Below, piece by piece: positions 23,318 to 35,089 of a stretch of 64,000 nucleotides of DNA; the first letter of the stretch is position 1; each line of letters begins with the position of its first letter. Location: contig CAJNOP010000042.1 of the NCBI GenBank assembly GCA_905250075.1, forward strand, positions 332,982-396,981. The letters run 5' to 3'. The notes below the pieces were generated by a model, which was not told the DNA's origin, searched no databases, and saw nothing but the letters and a program-made list of their open reading frames with translations. A program made the position numbers and the translations under genes. This DNA is from Rotaria sp. Silwood1 (taxonomy: Eukaryota > Rotifera > Eurotatoria > Philodinida > Philodinidae).

Positions 23318-24278
23318 TTTTATCAGTGCCGTTTCTTCTGATAAGATTAAGATCAAAAGAGAGAATCATTCGAAAAAAAAAACTTTTCATTGTTTTTGCT
23401 TGAACTATCGGCTATAAGTAAATCTCTAAGCATTCGAAAAAAATTTGTCAAAGGTCATCATGATCAATTTTTATTTTGAAAATGAAATACTCTTCAGTAG
23501 ATCATTTCCAGCTAAAATGACTAAAACGCATTCGCTTTACGAATATGAGAGATAAAGCAAATATTCTAGATATGTCATTTTATATCGGTAATTATTCAAT
23601 CATTAAAATAGAATCTTTTTTTTTCTTCATATGAGTAGATAGAGAAATCAATTCGCTTTTCAGCAATATTAAAATAAAATTATTAATCCTTTTAAATAAA
23701 CGAGATATAAAATATTGAACAAAGCCACCCTAGAAAAAAAAGCGTTCGCTTAACCAACCTTCACTCTCTATTAATGTAACATATAAAAGAAACAGAATTG
23801 ATGATTCATCCTTGTTATATGAATGTTTATTTGTGTGTATTTCAAACTTCAATGATGTTGTCGTTTTAAGAAATTTTCTATTTATAAGTTTGAAATCATA
23901 TAGAAAATCATTTTAAGTGACTTTAATTATCAAATTGTATATAAACTTGGATATTTACAATATATACTTCACATTATGTGAAGGACTAATGATTAGTTCA
24001 GCAGAGGATAAAGAACAAAGAAAAGAAAAAATGACACCACTCACAAATAAAAATAGAATATCGTGAGGATGAGAAACAGCTGAACACAAAACAACTTCAT
24101 TATCGGCCCGTTAACATCTATTTTAGTAACTATAATCTTAATGCAAAATTTTTCTTCTTCACCAGAAATTTTCTCAGATTATAACGCACATTGCATCATC
24201 TTCTACGGTTATACAGCATTTTTTCATCCTTCAGTGCGTTCATCTTACAGCATTGCATCATTCTGTCTATCCCGTTCA
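23318..24278. other. AT-rich intergenic stretch, nothing recognised
   Basis: No supported gene, RNA or repeat on either strand upstream of the transporter promoter. Confidence 0.35.
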
Positions 24279-24286
24279 TATAAAAG
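24279..24286 (+). promoter_or_regulatory. Putative TATA box and 5' UTR exon of the monocarboxylate transporter
   Basis: TATAAAAG at 24279 is followed about 105 bases later by a strong donor (CAGT|GTAAGT, donor at 24391). The next usable acceptor is TATTTCAG ending at 25049, only 14 bases before the transporter ATG. A non-coding first exon of roughly 24310-24390 spliced to 25050 is therefore likely. This is inferred from motifs only. Confidence 0.45.
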
Positions 24287-25063
24287 AGAACGAGCAAACA
24301 TTTTTTCGTCCTCTCGAATCGACTAGTTGTATTTTATAATAGCGTGTCGTATTGTACGCGTATACAATAATTTCGTCCAACTTGCACAGTGTAAGTAAAA
24401 AATTTCTTTCTCACAATCAGAAATAATCTTGTATTTGTTTGAATTGTTTGGTTTAAAATGATTCATTGAAATTATAAGTATTATCTCGAGTACAAATATT
24501 AAACTTGAAGTTGACGAATAATAGACTTTCAAGTTTGATATAACTGAGCTTTTCTTTGACATTTTGTTTTTTTTTTAAATTTAACTTGATAGAAGATAAA
24601 GAATTGAACATGTCAGAATGCAGAAAATTTAAAGAAAAATATTGATACTATCTTTCGTTTACCAAAACCTACTTACATATTTGACATTCTCATTTTGTTA
24701 TTCTATATTCATGTTGGTGCTACAAATGAAGTATAAAATAAATATCTACATATAAATCTTCTGTTCGAATAAGAGAAGAGATAAGTCTCACTTTTTATTT
24801 ATTATACAAGTATAGTGAACAATAAGATTTCGTTGAGAAAATAACACATAGAACCTTCCTATAGTCTTGTTCTACTATCGTTTTCACTTAACGAACTTTT
24901 TTTTTATTTTGGATAATCAGTAGAAAATTACCGATCTTTGTTAATGTTCATTATTATATACTGACATACGAATCAGACATTAGAAGTTGTCGAGCAATAT
25001 ATAAAATAATTATATTTATTATTATATATTGTGAAGTTTTCTATTTCAGAAGATAACAATCAA

Positions 25064-27318
25064 ATGGATAAAAATGATAAGAAAAAAACTTCAGTTGAAG
25101 AGTCAGTCGTACCTGATGGTGGATGGGGATGGATCGTTGTCTTTGCATCATTTTTGATCCATTTCATTATGGATGGGTAAGTGAGAATTTTTTAATTTTA
25201 TCTTGATTTTCATATTATAAATAAAATAGGATAACATATTCAATGGGTCAAACGTTCTTAGAACCTATGCGAAATAAACTTGGACCTGATCGAGCTTCAG
25301 TATCAACTATTTTCAGTATTTTACCAGCTGTCACTCTTGGTGCAGGTAAATTCTTATTATTCTAAATTGAACATTGTTTTCTTATAATAATTATATTCTA
25401 ATTTTTAAGGACCAATCGCAACTGTTTTCACTAATATGTACGGATGTCGTGCAGTGGCTATAGGAGGTACATGCGTTGCTGCTTTCGGTTTTTTTCTTAG
25501 TCGACTATGGGCTAATATTTGGTATTACTATATTACAATTGGCATTATAGGAGGTATGTACTTTTACTCATAGAGTTATTTTTTTCAAATTTTCTTGAAC
25601 ATTAATGGATACGAATGTGATTCACATGGTAATATAGACAAGATGAGAGATTGGTTGCATGATACATTATAGAAATTAAAAGATCATACATTATAGTAGA
25701 ATTGAATTTGAAGGATTTCAAGTTTTTTTGTTCTCAATAAAATCAGGTTTCAGAGTTAAAGATCAATTTCGAGAACAAATTTTATTTTTCCGAACTGATA
25801 TAGCTCGAAGATAAATAGATGAAATTTTCATATATAATAAATTATACAGTCGATTTCATATTTGAAACAGATTCGTATCCTTTTATGTGAAAAAAAATAA
25901 ATTCTTAATTTTATATATTAATCGTTTTCTTCGTTTCATTCATGTATTGATATTTTTAGGTTTTGGTTTTGCACTCATGTACTTGCCAGCGATTGTCTCT
26001 GTTGGATTGTATTTCGAAAAAAAAACGTACATTTGCCATGGGTATCGCTGTATGTGGTTCAGGTGTGGGTACAATGGCACTTACCTTTATCATGAATGGA
26101 ATCGTCAATATACGCTCATGGCTCAGTTATGAGAATGCACTGCTTCTCGAATCTGGTATTATCATGATTAGTCTTCTATGTGGCTTCTTGATGGTAATCA
26201 AAAAGTTACTTTTTTCAAGACGATAATAACAAATTCTTTGTTTAGCTTCCTTTACCACAAGAAGCTAGTGAACAACGACGATTAGAACGAAAAGTGCGTA
26301 AAGAAGGTCAACAAAAACAAAACGAGGAACTTTTAATTGTTCAGAATGGTTCAACAACATCAAAAAATAATTCTACTGAAGGTAAACTCATCTATAGAAC
26401 TTCGTTTTTTTTTTGTTACATTTATTAATATAAATTCATCAATTCAATATTTTTAGTTGTCACTATTGAGAAATCACCAAAAAAATCTTTCTTTCATCAA
26501 ATAATCGAACAAATCGATCTCAATCTACTCAAAAATCTTGCATTTACACTATTCGTTGTATCCAATTTTTTAGCAAGTCTCGGCTTCAATGTAGTTTATA
26601 ATTATGCTGATGATCTTGCAAATGATTCAAACGTTCAAAAAGATGATCGAACATATATTGTTATGTCAATTGGTTTATCAAATATTTTCGGTCGTATTAT
26701 CATTGGTTATTTCGGTGATCGAAAATCGGTAAGAAAATTTTTTCGATATAAAAAATTAACTTTGATAAGATCATTTGTCATTTTCTTTAGGTAAATCGAC
26801 TTTTCTTATTCGCTATAACATTAATTATTTCTGGTGTTGCTACAATAGTGGCTCCATTATGTGGTTCTTCTGTTTTGCCTCATATAGGCTATGCATCTAC
26901 TTTTGGTTTCTTTTCGGGTGGTTACGTTGCTTTAACAGCGATCGTTCTTGTTGATCTAGTTGGTATTAATAAACTATCAGATGCATTCGGTGTTCTTTTA
27001 CTTTTTGTTGGCATTGCAACTGCTGTTGGAACACCAATTGTTGGTAAGTGTTTAATTATTTTTTGGTTTCCTTTTCTTTTAAATTTTAAACATGTATTAT
27101 TTATAGGAGCAATGCGAGATGCATTTTCTCACTTTGCTCGACCTTTTCTTTGGCCTTATTTTATTTTTGGTGGTTGTACTATTCTTAGCGGTGTCATACT
27201 ATTTACTATTCCTTTGTTACAACGAAAAAAGTCAAATGACAAACAAGTGGAGATGGGTTGTGATAATATCTTCTCGGAAAAAGATCTATCATATGAAGAA
27301 CAACAACAAAAAGTTTAA
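25064..27318 (+). CDS. Monocarboxylate transporter (SLC16/MCT family), eight coding exons
   Basis: Exons 25064-25176, 25230-25345, 25410-25553, 25960-26193, 26246-26381, 26457-26728, 26791-27043 and 27107-27318 give 492 residues. The SLC16 signature PDGGWGWIVVFASF opens helix 1. Helices 2-6 follow (GQTFLEP.R, IATVFTNMYGCRAV, SVGLYFEKKRTFAMG), then a charged cytoplasmic loop (about 200-260) and helices 7-12 including the conserved GRIIIGYFGDRK. Members move monocarboxylates or related solutes, often with protons, across the plasma membrane; the substrate cannot be told here. Exon 4 contains nine A's at 26017-26025 where eight keep the frame. All other exon phases fit, so this is probably an assembly indel, not a dead gene. 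The intron before exon 4 (406 bases) is longer than the others (53-75). Confidence 0.88.
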
Positions 27319-29304
27319 CTATTTAAAAGTAATTTTATTGTCGATGGTTATTCAATTGGATTTTCGGCAATGTTCAATAATAATTAAAAACAAAAACTGA
27401 ATTCTAATAGATATTGATGTTGATCGTTCAACTCAATTTTATCTATGTTGTATAGAGTGAAGTCTCAACTTTAGATTTTTTTTCTTTCAAAAAAAAAATA
27501 GGTAAATTACACAAGTATATCAACATTCGAAAAATGTTTACGGCGAAACATTCAGAATCTCGTACACTTATGTAGTTTTTTTGTATTGTTAGTTATTAGT
27601 GAAATAAATATTGAATAGTTATGTAAAATTTTAATTATTGAACGACACTTATATTGATAGTTTTAACAAACGAAAAATTCTATATATAATGAAAGTTGTA
27701 GTGAATTTCGAAATCTTCAATGATTGGATTCATTAGATAATGTTCATGAAAATTTATGTTATAAAATAATTTTGATAATCGTTGTTTTTAAATAATTGGT
27801 GCCTGATGGAAAGTGAATTATATTTTATCCACCGGACAAAATTATAAATTTATTTCAATTTTTTTCGTCCACTTCTAGACGAATATATATATATATAATT
27901 GTTTTTTATAATCCGAGTCAATAAAAAAGGACTTTTTTTATTAATGACAAAGTGCATTAATAGTATTTGACATTAATCTTTATTTTGATACAGCAGAATT
28001 ATAAAAACATCTGTTAGTGAAATGTTCAGCGCGAAAAGTTCTACCGATTATGATAATACTTTGCTATAAAACATATACAGATTAATTCGAATGATTTGCT
28101 CTTGAACTCTGTAATCAGCATATTGCTATTCAAACGTTATTAACTTATTTTCTGAATTTTTAAAAAGAATTAAATCATTGTAAAAAGTACTTATTCAGTA
28201 ATATGTTTCTGATATTCGTCAACAAAAGAATATATTCGTATCTGTAAAACATATACTCTTGAATAATCTCTGTTTTCGTGCACAACAAATATAGACTGAA
28301 AACAGAACATTATTTTATTTGTTTTTTATCATTGTCCTCATTTTTTAAGCGACAGAGAAAAAGAAATCTAAATGATCACAATAATTCATGGGTGCTGGTG
28401 AATGCACGCTTGCCTTGTCGAGAATATCATACCCAAAATAAATCAACACCAATATATTTTTTATATATTTCACTGTTTTTAATTATTCTTATTTTCTTGC
28501 CTGGTAGACACAAATTTTTTAAAATATTTCAATATAATTTTATTTGTAAGGTCTTTTGTTTTATAAAAGAGAATAAAAGAAACAGTTTGAGAAGAAATAA
28601 GCAAGAATATCTTAAGAGTAAGTTTCTAAGTGAGTCAGACACTAAAGGACATTGATGATAGTGTAAAATTTCAGATTCATGATTTTTTTATATGTTGTAG
28701 AGCGTAGTGAATTCAGTATTCATTAAAATTTTCATATCAATCTTATGACTTTTTCTTATGTAAGCAATCAAAACACCCACACCCTGCAAAAAAAATTGTG
28801 GAATATCATTAAAAAGTCGGTCTTAGCTTTTTCTACCAAAATATCGTGATACTGCATTTTATGCACCAATAACCAATTGTTGTGATATTTTTGTCGGTGA
28901 TAGAAAGCATCAAGTTCTACCACCTAGGAGATCGGGCAATATTCTTTTATGAGAAAAATGCATCATTTTCTATCATTCATAAGGGATATGGGTAGAAAAA
29001 GTTATATCCACACCTGAATGTTTTTATTTTCTTGTGGACTCTGTCAGAATTGCAATTGAAGCTCAGCTCTGAAGTTCTTTACAGATCTCTAAATGTTACT
29101 CTTTTTCAGAAGGAATAAATTCCTATTAGTTTCCAAAATTAACAGTCTGACTAAGAGTCAAATTTAAATATTTATCTATTTTGTGTGACATAAAGGGCTT
29201 TTCGTAACAACCGAGGACAATTTATCAATGACGTTTTTCACACTTTTTCTTCTATATATATCTCATCAAGATCATTCATTTTTCAAAGTTTCATATTTCT
29301 AGCT
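27319..29304. other. AT-rich intergenic stretch up to the gap
   Basis: It begins with the transporter 3' UTR; AATAAA at 27603-27608 is a candidate polyadenylation signal. The 125-codon frame 28278-28655 is F/I/K/N-rich and has no domain, so it is not called. A half-site of the telomere-like repeat (ACACCCACACCCTG) lies at 28773-28785. Confidence 0.4.
28773..28785. repeat. Isolated half-site of telomere-like repeat
   Basis: CACCCACACCC without a matching G-rich arm nearby. It may be an eroded foldback element. Confidence 0.4.
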
Positions 29305-29404
29305 NNNNNNNNNNNNNNNNNNNNNNNNNNNNNNNNNNNNNNNNNNNNNNNNNNNNNNNNNNNNNNNNNNNNNNNNNNNNNNNNNNNNNNNNNNNNNNNN
29401 NNNN
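29305..29404. other. Assembly gap (100 N)
   Basis: Exactly 100 N bases, a conventional scaffold-gap length, so the real distance is unknown. The gap lies next to a GC-rich palindromic patch and a long foldback repeat, which are hard to assemble. Confidence 0.98.
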
Positions 29405-29418
29405 AGTAATTCAAATCT

Positions 29419-29486
29419 GCGCCGCCGAGCTTTTGAAAAAAAATTTTTTTTAATGGCGCCGCCGCCGGTCAGCTCATCGGCTTACA
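29419..29486. repeat. GC-rich patch with AAAAAAAATTTTTTTT palindrome
   Basis: GCGCCGCCGAGC and GGCGCCGCCGCCGG flank a perfect A8T8 palindrome (29436-29451). It is the only strongly GC-rich spot in the window and is followed at once by hexamer-like TACACC steps and foldback copy 8. It looks like part of a repeat family truncated by the gap. Confidence 0.45.
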
Positions 29487-29547
29487 CCTCTACCTACACC
29501 TTCATGTAGACTTCAACTTAGATTGATTGAGAAAATGTCAAGGAGAA

Positions 29548-29690
29548 TGTGGGTGTGAATGTGGTAGTTGTGGCTGTGGGTTTAAGTGTGGAAGGGGTGT
29601 GGGTACATGGGTGGGATGGGAATGAGGTTGTGGGTCTACTCTTCAGCCACTCCAACCTCCACATCCAGATCCGGACGCACATCCACACCC
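29548..29690. repeat. Telomere-like foldback element, copy 8 (long)
   Basis: The left arm carries GTGGGTGTGAATGTGG, GGCTGTGGG, AGTGTGGAAGGGGTGTGGG and GGTTGTGGG. The right arm carries CCACTCCAACCTCCACATCC and GCACATCCACACCC. The G-rich arm is roughly twice the C-rich arm. A minus-strand open frame over it is composition only. Confidence 0.75.
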
Positions 29691-32600
29691 TAGAAAATGG
29701 GACCTTCAATTATGTTACGTTGTAGTCGTATCTCCAATCTGTGATAATGTGCATAGACCCGCATGAAAATTTTTATAAAAGTCGTTGTATACGCTAAAAA
29801 TGTGGAGTGGAGCTACAGGGTGGTTATACAGGATTGATACACATCTAATAACTTTTTTAAATAAAAGTCTTCCTCATTTAAAGTTTTTTATGAAAGTAAT
29901 CATGTTTCTATAAAAGTAGTTATGCTTCATGGTGGACCATCACTACTTTACTAAAAATCCACCCACCCACCCCCCACCCCATCGAGGAAACGTCTTCTGA
30001 AACAGCAAGGTTTTCATAGACAAAATTCTATAAAAATCGTTAATAAAAATAATGGTATAAAGATCGTTGAAATATTAATGGATCTACTCAAAAGTATCTT
30101 GATAAAAAATGTTTTAACCATTTTAAATGGTTTGTTGTGATTATTAGAGAACTGTCTCGTCTTTCTGACTCGAATCAGGTTATTAAACGCTTAAATTCGT
30201 TCAAAAGTTCAAAAATATTGGAATCCTAGCCGATTAACTTTAGAAAAAAAATGATTTCGTGAAGTCACAAACCTTTCTTTCTGGAGTTACAGTCATCCAT
30301 GCAGATTCATTTAAAGCTTTTATCATTTGATAAAACAATTAGGTGTGCAAAACCGCAAGAATCTACAGATTACATGCATTTTTGTAACTTTTTGAACGAA
30401 AAATAGGCGTTTTTAGCGATTTTCAAGCGCATTTTAAGGCTTCTATGCAGGTTTTTTTGAGAGAAAACAAAGGAGTCTCTCAGCTTTTGAAAGGGTGCTA
30501 AAATGTTTTTAATATGAGATGACGGTAAAACACGTTTACTAATGTTTCTTTAAAAAACAGAAAATGCCTTACATGAAATGTTTTTGGAAAAAGGTATAAA
30601 CCATTTTTTTTTTGTTAAAAAACGTCAATTTTCATTAAAAACACCTCGGTATCTCTTTAAAACTGCGAAATCGAGTGGTTTTCACTCAAAGGATCACAAA
30701 ATTTTTTGAAACACATTCGAAATCTCCAAAGTGACTGTTTCTTCGTTTACAAAGTTGCAGAAACGTTATATATTCATCCACAAACTTCGAAAACTCTTGA
30801 AACCCTCACTTTTTCACGTTTCTCACTATTCTTTTGACTCTAATTTTTTCTACAGAACAGTGTTCGTCTCAGCCCTAGATCTACCACATACACCAAAGTT
30901 GTTCTCTTCTGTCGCCGACCTTTAGAACGCTTGAACATCTGTGTGCATATTCGTTCTTAATTATGAAGTTCTTATATTCTTTTCTCTCTACTCAATTGTT
31001 TTACGATAATATTTCACTTTTTCTTCTTTCTTTCCTTTCTTCTGTTTATCGCTACAGAAGGAAGAAAAAAATAAAATTCTTATTCTTTCTGTTATACACC
31101 CTGAATTTCAGACATACATATATCAAATCCACTGCTGCTACTATAGTTTATGATCTCATTCAGAAAGAGAGAGAAAAGCTGCAAGAACTTTTTTTGTTTC
31201 TCTCTCTCTCTGAGATAGAATAGTGAAGACGATGCATAATATTGAAGAGAAGAGAGAGAGAAAAAAGGAAGATGAAATATTAACTTGATCAAATATAAAC
31301 TTTTTAGTCAACTTCTTTTTTTATCTTACATAAATAGGAGTTGAAGTTATTTCACATAAGAAAAAATGATGAAGAAGAAGCAGTGTAGCTGAGACTTTTC
31401 TGTGAAATCTACAGCGTAAGTCTAATAAAGGAGTTGAATATTGAGCTCTCAGCCTTTTCACCTTTAAGAGAACTGCTCACCATTTCTTGATTAGAAACGT
31501 GATCTTACAAACGTGCTTTGGCCACGTGTTAATTATTGATTTTTTCCCTTCTACGAGAAGTACTTCTCTTTTTTTCCTGAGAAAGAATTCTGTCTCTCTC
31601 ATGGGTTTTTAGAAATACGTTTAGAAATGGACTTTTGATTAGAACAACTGAAATAGATCTATTTTCTTGATATATTTACTTTTTATGATCAGAAAGAAAA
31701 AAGAAGTGGGGGAGAATAAATAAGTGAGTGTAAGAAGTATTATAAGTGAGAGAAAGAGGGCAATAACAAAGTAAAACTAAAATAAAGGGGGTTTTGTTAG
31801 AAGTTAACAAGGTATAATGTTTCATAATATTGTTGCTGTGTAATAAACATGATATAAAATTATAATACTGCTGATGGGGTGAGAACAGAGCATTGATATA
31901 AATACACTCGAAAGTGCATTTTTAATATCATACTATACGCTTTTATAATAAGAAAGCTTAGGTTAGAGAAAGAATTGCTTTCTTCAGTTATTTCAACTTT
32001 CTTAACTTCTATGTCATCTATATCAAGATCGTAGGTACATAAGAATGCGCATCAAATGCCTTTTTACGACAAGAGAGACGATGAGCGTAAGAGAACTTTT
32101 CTGCATGACTATTTTGTAATTAGAAATATCAATACCCGCCTAAATTGACATAAAACTGATCAAAAACGTGACTTTAAGGATACTGCAACACAGCGAGAAT
32201 TTCTTCTTCTTGTGCTCTAAAAATTCAAGAGTATTACTTTCACTTCGATAAGTAATTAAAGATCGACCTAAAACACAATTAAAAGGAGTCTTTCGCGCTT
32301 TTCGTTTTGGAGAGTTATTTTCTACTAGACTAAGAAATTTGATTTCCACCAAGACTCATATACTTGGGCTGAAAATCGATGGTTTATGTTTGAAATAGTC
32401 CATTCATGACTTAATTGATTGGTTTTCTTTATTAGCGAAAAAGTGCTCACAAGCAGAATTGAGTGAACTTTTGTCTTCAAAATAAGCTGCCTAAATTTAA
32501 GATTATGGAATACTAGTTCTTCTTCTGATTTGTCACATTCTTTTTTATTGATTTGATGTTTCATTTTTTTTTAATCTCTGGTTTGTTCTCTACTTTCTTT

Positions 32601-33368
32601 TTTTACGAAAAATGCAGACTGTATCAACATTCTTTCATTCTGACTCTCTTTCCTTCTCTTTTCTGGTGTCCATTATTTTTTGCTTTTCGTGATTGATAAG
32701 TGAGTAGGTCCTATACTAACTTATTCCGTGAGTTAATGTTTGAAAAGTTGTCTAGAAACTCGGAAAACTTTCGTTCTTTCGTTGAAATGATGAGTGCTCA
32801 TTATGGTTTTTTATTTTTAAGTGAATCTTCTTCTTCATATTTTGCAAGAATCCTGATCTATCATTTTTGATATCAAAAGTCGAATATTTGGACAGTTTGA
32901 TATTTACCTGACTCTCCTTTTTCCCTATTTAATGCCTTTAAAAACTCTTTAAAGAAGAATGTAAGTGTGAACCTAGCTAATAAGCGGCTTTGTCATTTTC
33001 TGATTTTTCTTCTTTTGAATAAAATTCATTAGAGTACTATGAGAAGAGGAGAAGCTGAAAACAGCCGTAGAGGGTCTTTGTGATAGAAAATATATTCAGC
33101 GACTGATTATTTCTCTTTACAGAGGACTTCTAATAGAGAAAATTATATTTATAGGTCGTCAGAAGGACTGAGCCCGAGGGACCTTGCCATAAACGTCAAA
33201 CTGTACGCGAATATTCTCTGGCTTTACAAAAACCTATTTTTTTCTTTTATCATTTTTCTCAAAAATGAAAATGAGAAATGATAGAAATATTACCTACAAG
33301 CTGTTGTTGTTTTTGTGATAATATATATCTTTTAGATTAGATACGTTTGACTAGTAAAAGGATCGAAA
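29691..33368. other. Long intergenic stretch
   Basis: No supported gene. It contains a C-rich run (CCACCCACCCACCCCCCACC near 29959), GA/CT microsatellites around 31160-31260, and several T-rich open frames rejected as chance. A possible 5' UTR acceptor (CTTTTAG) for the claudin-like gene lies about 30 bases before its ATG. Confidence 0.4.
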
Positions 33369-34248
33369 ATGGCATCGAAACAGCTGATGTTTAGTGCAGC
33401 TGCTGGTGTACTATTGTAAGTAAAAATTACGGAGGATGCTTGAAAAATGATTGATGGTAAAACACTTAAAAGAGGCAAGCACAATCGTATTCTGTAAACC
33501 GATATCTGACCATTTTACAGACATGTAGATCTTTCCGATTACAAATTTGCGTGCTGAGATGTTAATTTACTCAAAATACATTCTGTGGAAATAGGATTGA
33601 CATGCAGCTTTAAAATTCGATGATAGATTTATTTCTATATTCTATTTTAGGCTAATAGCATTCGTATTCTATATAGTTGCACAGGCTGATTCGGGTTATG
33701 GCGTTTCGAAGGGGTCAGCGGGTGGCATAAGTGTAACTGCTAAGCGTGGATTATGGACTGATAATTTGTCTGAAAATTGTCAAGGAGTGGATATCTGTAA
33801 TAAGATCAAAGCTGCACGAGCATTTTTCATAATGGCAACAATAGCAGCATGTAAGCGTTTGAACATAAAAATTAGCTCTTTAACAAAAAAGTTTCTACGA
33901 AATTTTTTCATTTTATTTTTGACTACAGTTGTTGGTGCTCTTCTACTTCTTTATATTGCATTTCGATCATATCCGAAGGCTATATATTATGCAACAATAG
34001 CTATGAGTAAGACTTTTAAAGAACTCGCTCTAGATTGTTTCAAATGCTGATTATCTTCTTCGGTTTTTTCTCATTCAGCTCTCGTCACTTTTCTGTTTGG
34101 ATTAATCGGTTGGGCTATCGGAATGAGTGCGTTCATTGGTGACGGTTGGACAATGGGAGCAGCTTCAGCATTAGGCCTAATCGGATGGATATTCAGTTTA
34201 ATTGCATTGGTACTGGCATTTCTGATCGGAGGACACGACTCTGTGTAA
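33369..34248 (+). CDS. Claudin/PMP22-like four-transmembrane protein, four exons
   Basis: Exons 33369-33415, 33651-33850, 33929-34006 and 34079-34248 join in phase to 164 residues. Helix 1 is at about 10-28 (AAAGVLLLIAFVFYIVAQA). The first extracellular loop contains GLW at 49-51 and cysteines at 59 and 65, matching the GLW..C..C signature of the PMP22/EMP/claudin superfamily. Helices 2-4 follow at about 72-94, 103-125 and 136-158, ending HDSV. Family members shape cell junctions or membrane domains. Length fits the family (about 160-230). The loop is short, so it could equally be called EMP/PMP22-like rather than a barrier claudin. The C-terminus DSV could serve as a PDZ ligand (inference). 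AATAAA occurs at 34578-34583. Confidence 0.75.
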
Positions 34249-34915
34249 CTTAAATAATATTCAAGTTTTATACATTTCGAAAGAAATTCTATAAAGTCGT
34301 AAATGAGTGAAAAGAAAAGGTCGCTTCTGTGATATTGACAAAAAACTGTGCTCTTTCTTTATTTTTGCACTTTGTTGTACATGATAAAATTTTTTTCAAA
34401 AGTTTCAGAAAAGATTTCGTATTTTTTTATACGCTTCTTCAATTTTATATAACTGTTTTTTTATTTTTATTATTCGTTCTCTCACCCTCGAAGACGTCGG
34501 TGCATCCAGCCTTCTGCGCAAGATCTGGTTGTCTGAAAAACTTTGCAAGACCTTGAAAAAGCGCTGTAGCGGAGTCGAATAAACATGAATTCGCTTCGTT
34601 TACGAGCAATGTCCTAAAGTGAAATAATATTTTTGAAACCTGAGAAGACCTTAGAGAAACCCATATTTTTATGTGAAAAGTTCTGTAATTTAATTTAAAT
34701 TCACGGTTATCGATCCGTCCGATAGACATCAATGTCGATGCGAATAGTCATTCAGACTGCTCATAAGTGAAACAAGGAATGCTCCGAAAAAAGAAAGAAT
34801 TGAATTGTTGTTTCACACAGCATCAAGTTAATTGTATTGGTCATGTGTTGAAAAGAACCAAGTGTTAAAGATCTACTGGAATTTGTTTCTGGACATAGTT
34901 TTAGATAAAAGAGAA
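34249..34915. other. Intergenic stretch after the claudin-like gene
   Basis: 3' UTR of the claudin-like gene and spacer. The overlapping open frames 34329-34556 (+) and 34732-34445 (-) have no support. Confidence 0.4.
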
Positions 34916-34985
34916 GGGTGTGGGTGTGGATGTCGATAAAAAGAGATTCACACGTATAGTCACACACATACCCACACCCACATCC
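34916..34985. repeat. Telomere-like foldback element, copy 9
   Basis: Left arm GGGTGTGGGTGTGGATGTCG; right arm CATACCCACACCCACATCC; an AT-rich loop with a CACACGTATAGTCACACA step. Both arms hold two consecutive intact TGTGGG-type hexamers. It is the cleanest copy. Confidence 0.85.
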
Positions 34986-35089
34986 TAACCGACCAAAACA
35001 AAACAATTTACAAGAAATATTACTATCACCAAGTGAATGTTGTAACTACTAAAATAAATAAAAGTAACATTGAAGCTTAGATAAATGAA

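Noticed and set aside
28278-28655. 125-codon plus-strand frame
   Set aside because: F/I/K/N-rich product typical of chance translation in AT-rich DNA; no promoter, domain or splice evidence.
29305-29404. Possible biological break at the N run
   Set aside because: Exactly 100 N is a scaffolding convention and carries no biological information by itself.
31092-31292. Overlapping open frames around 31 kb
   Set aside because: Low-complexity GA/CT repeat translated in both directions.
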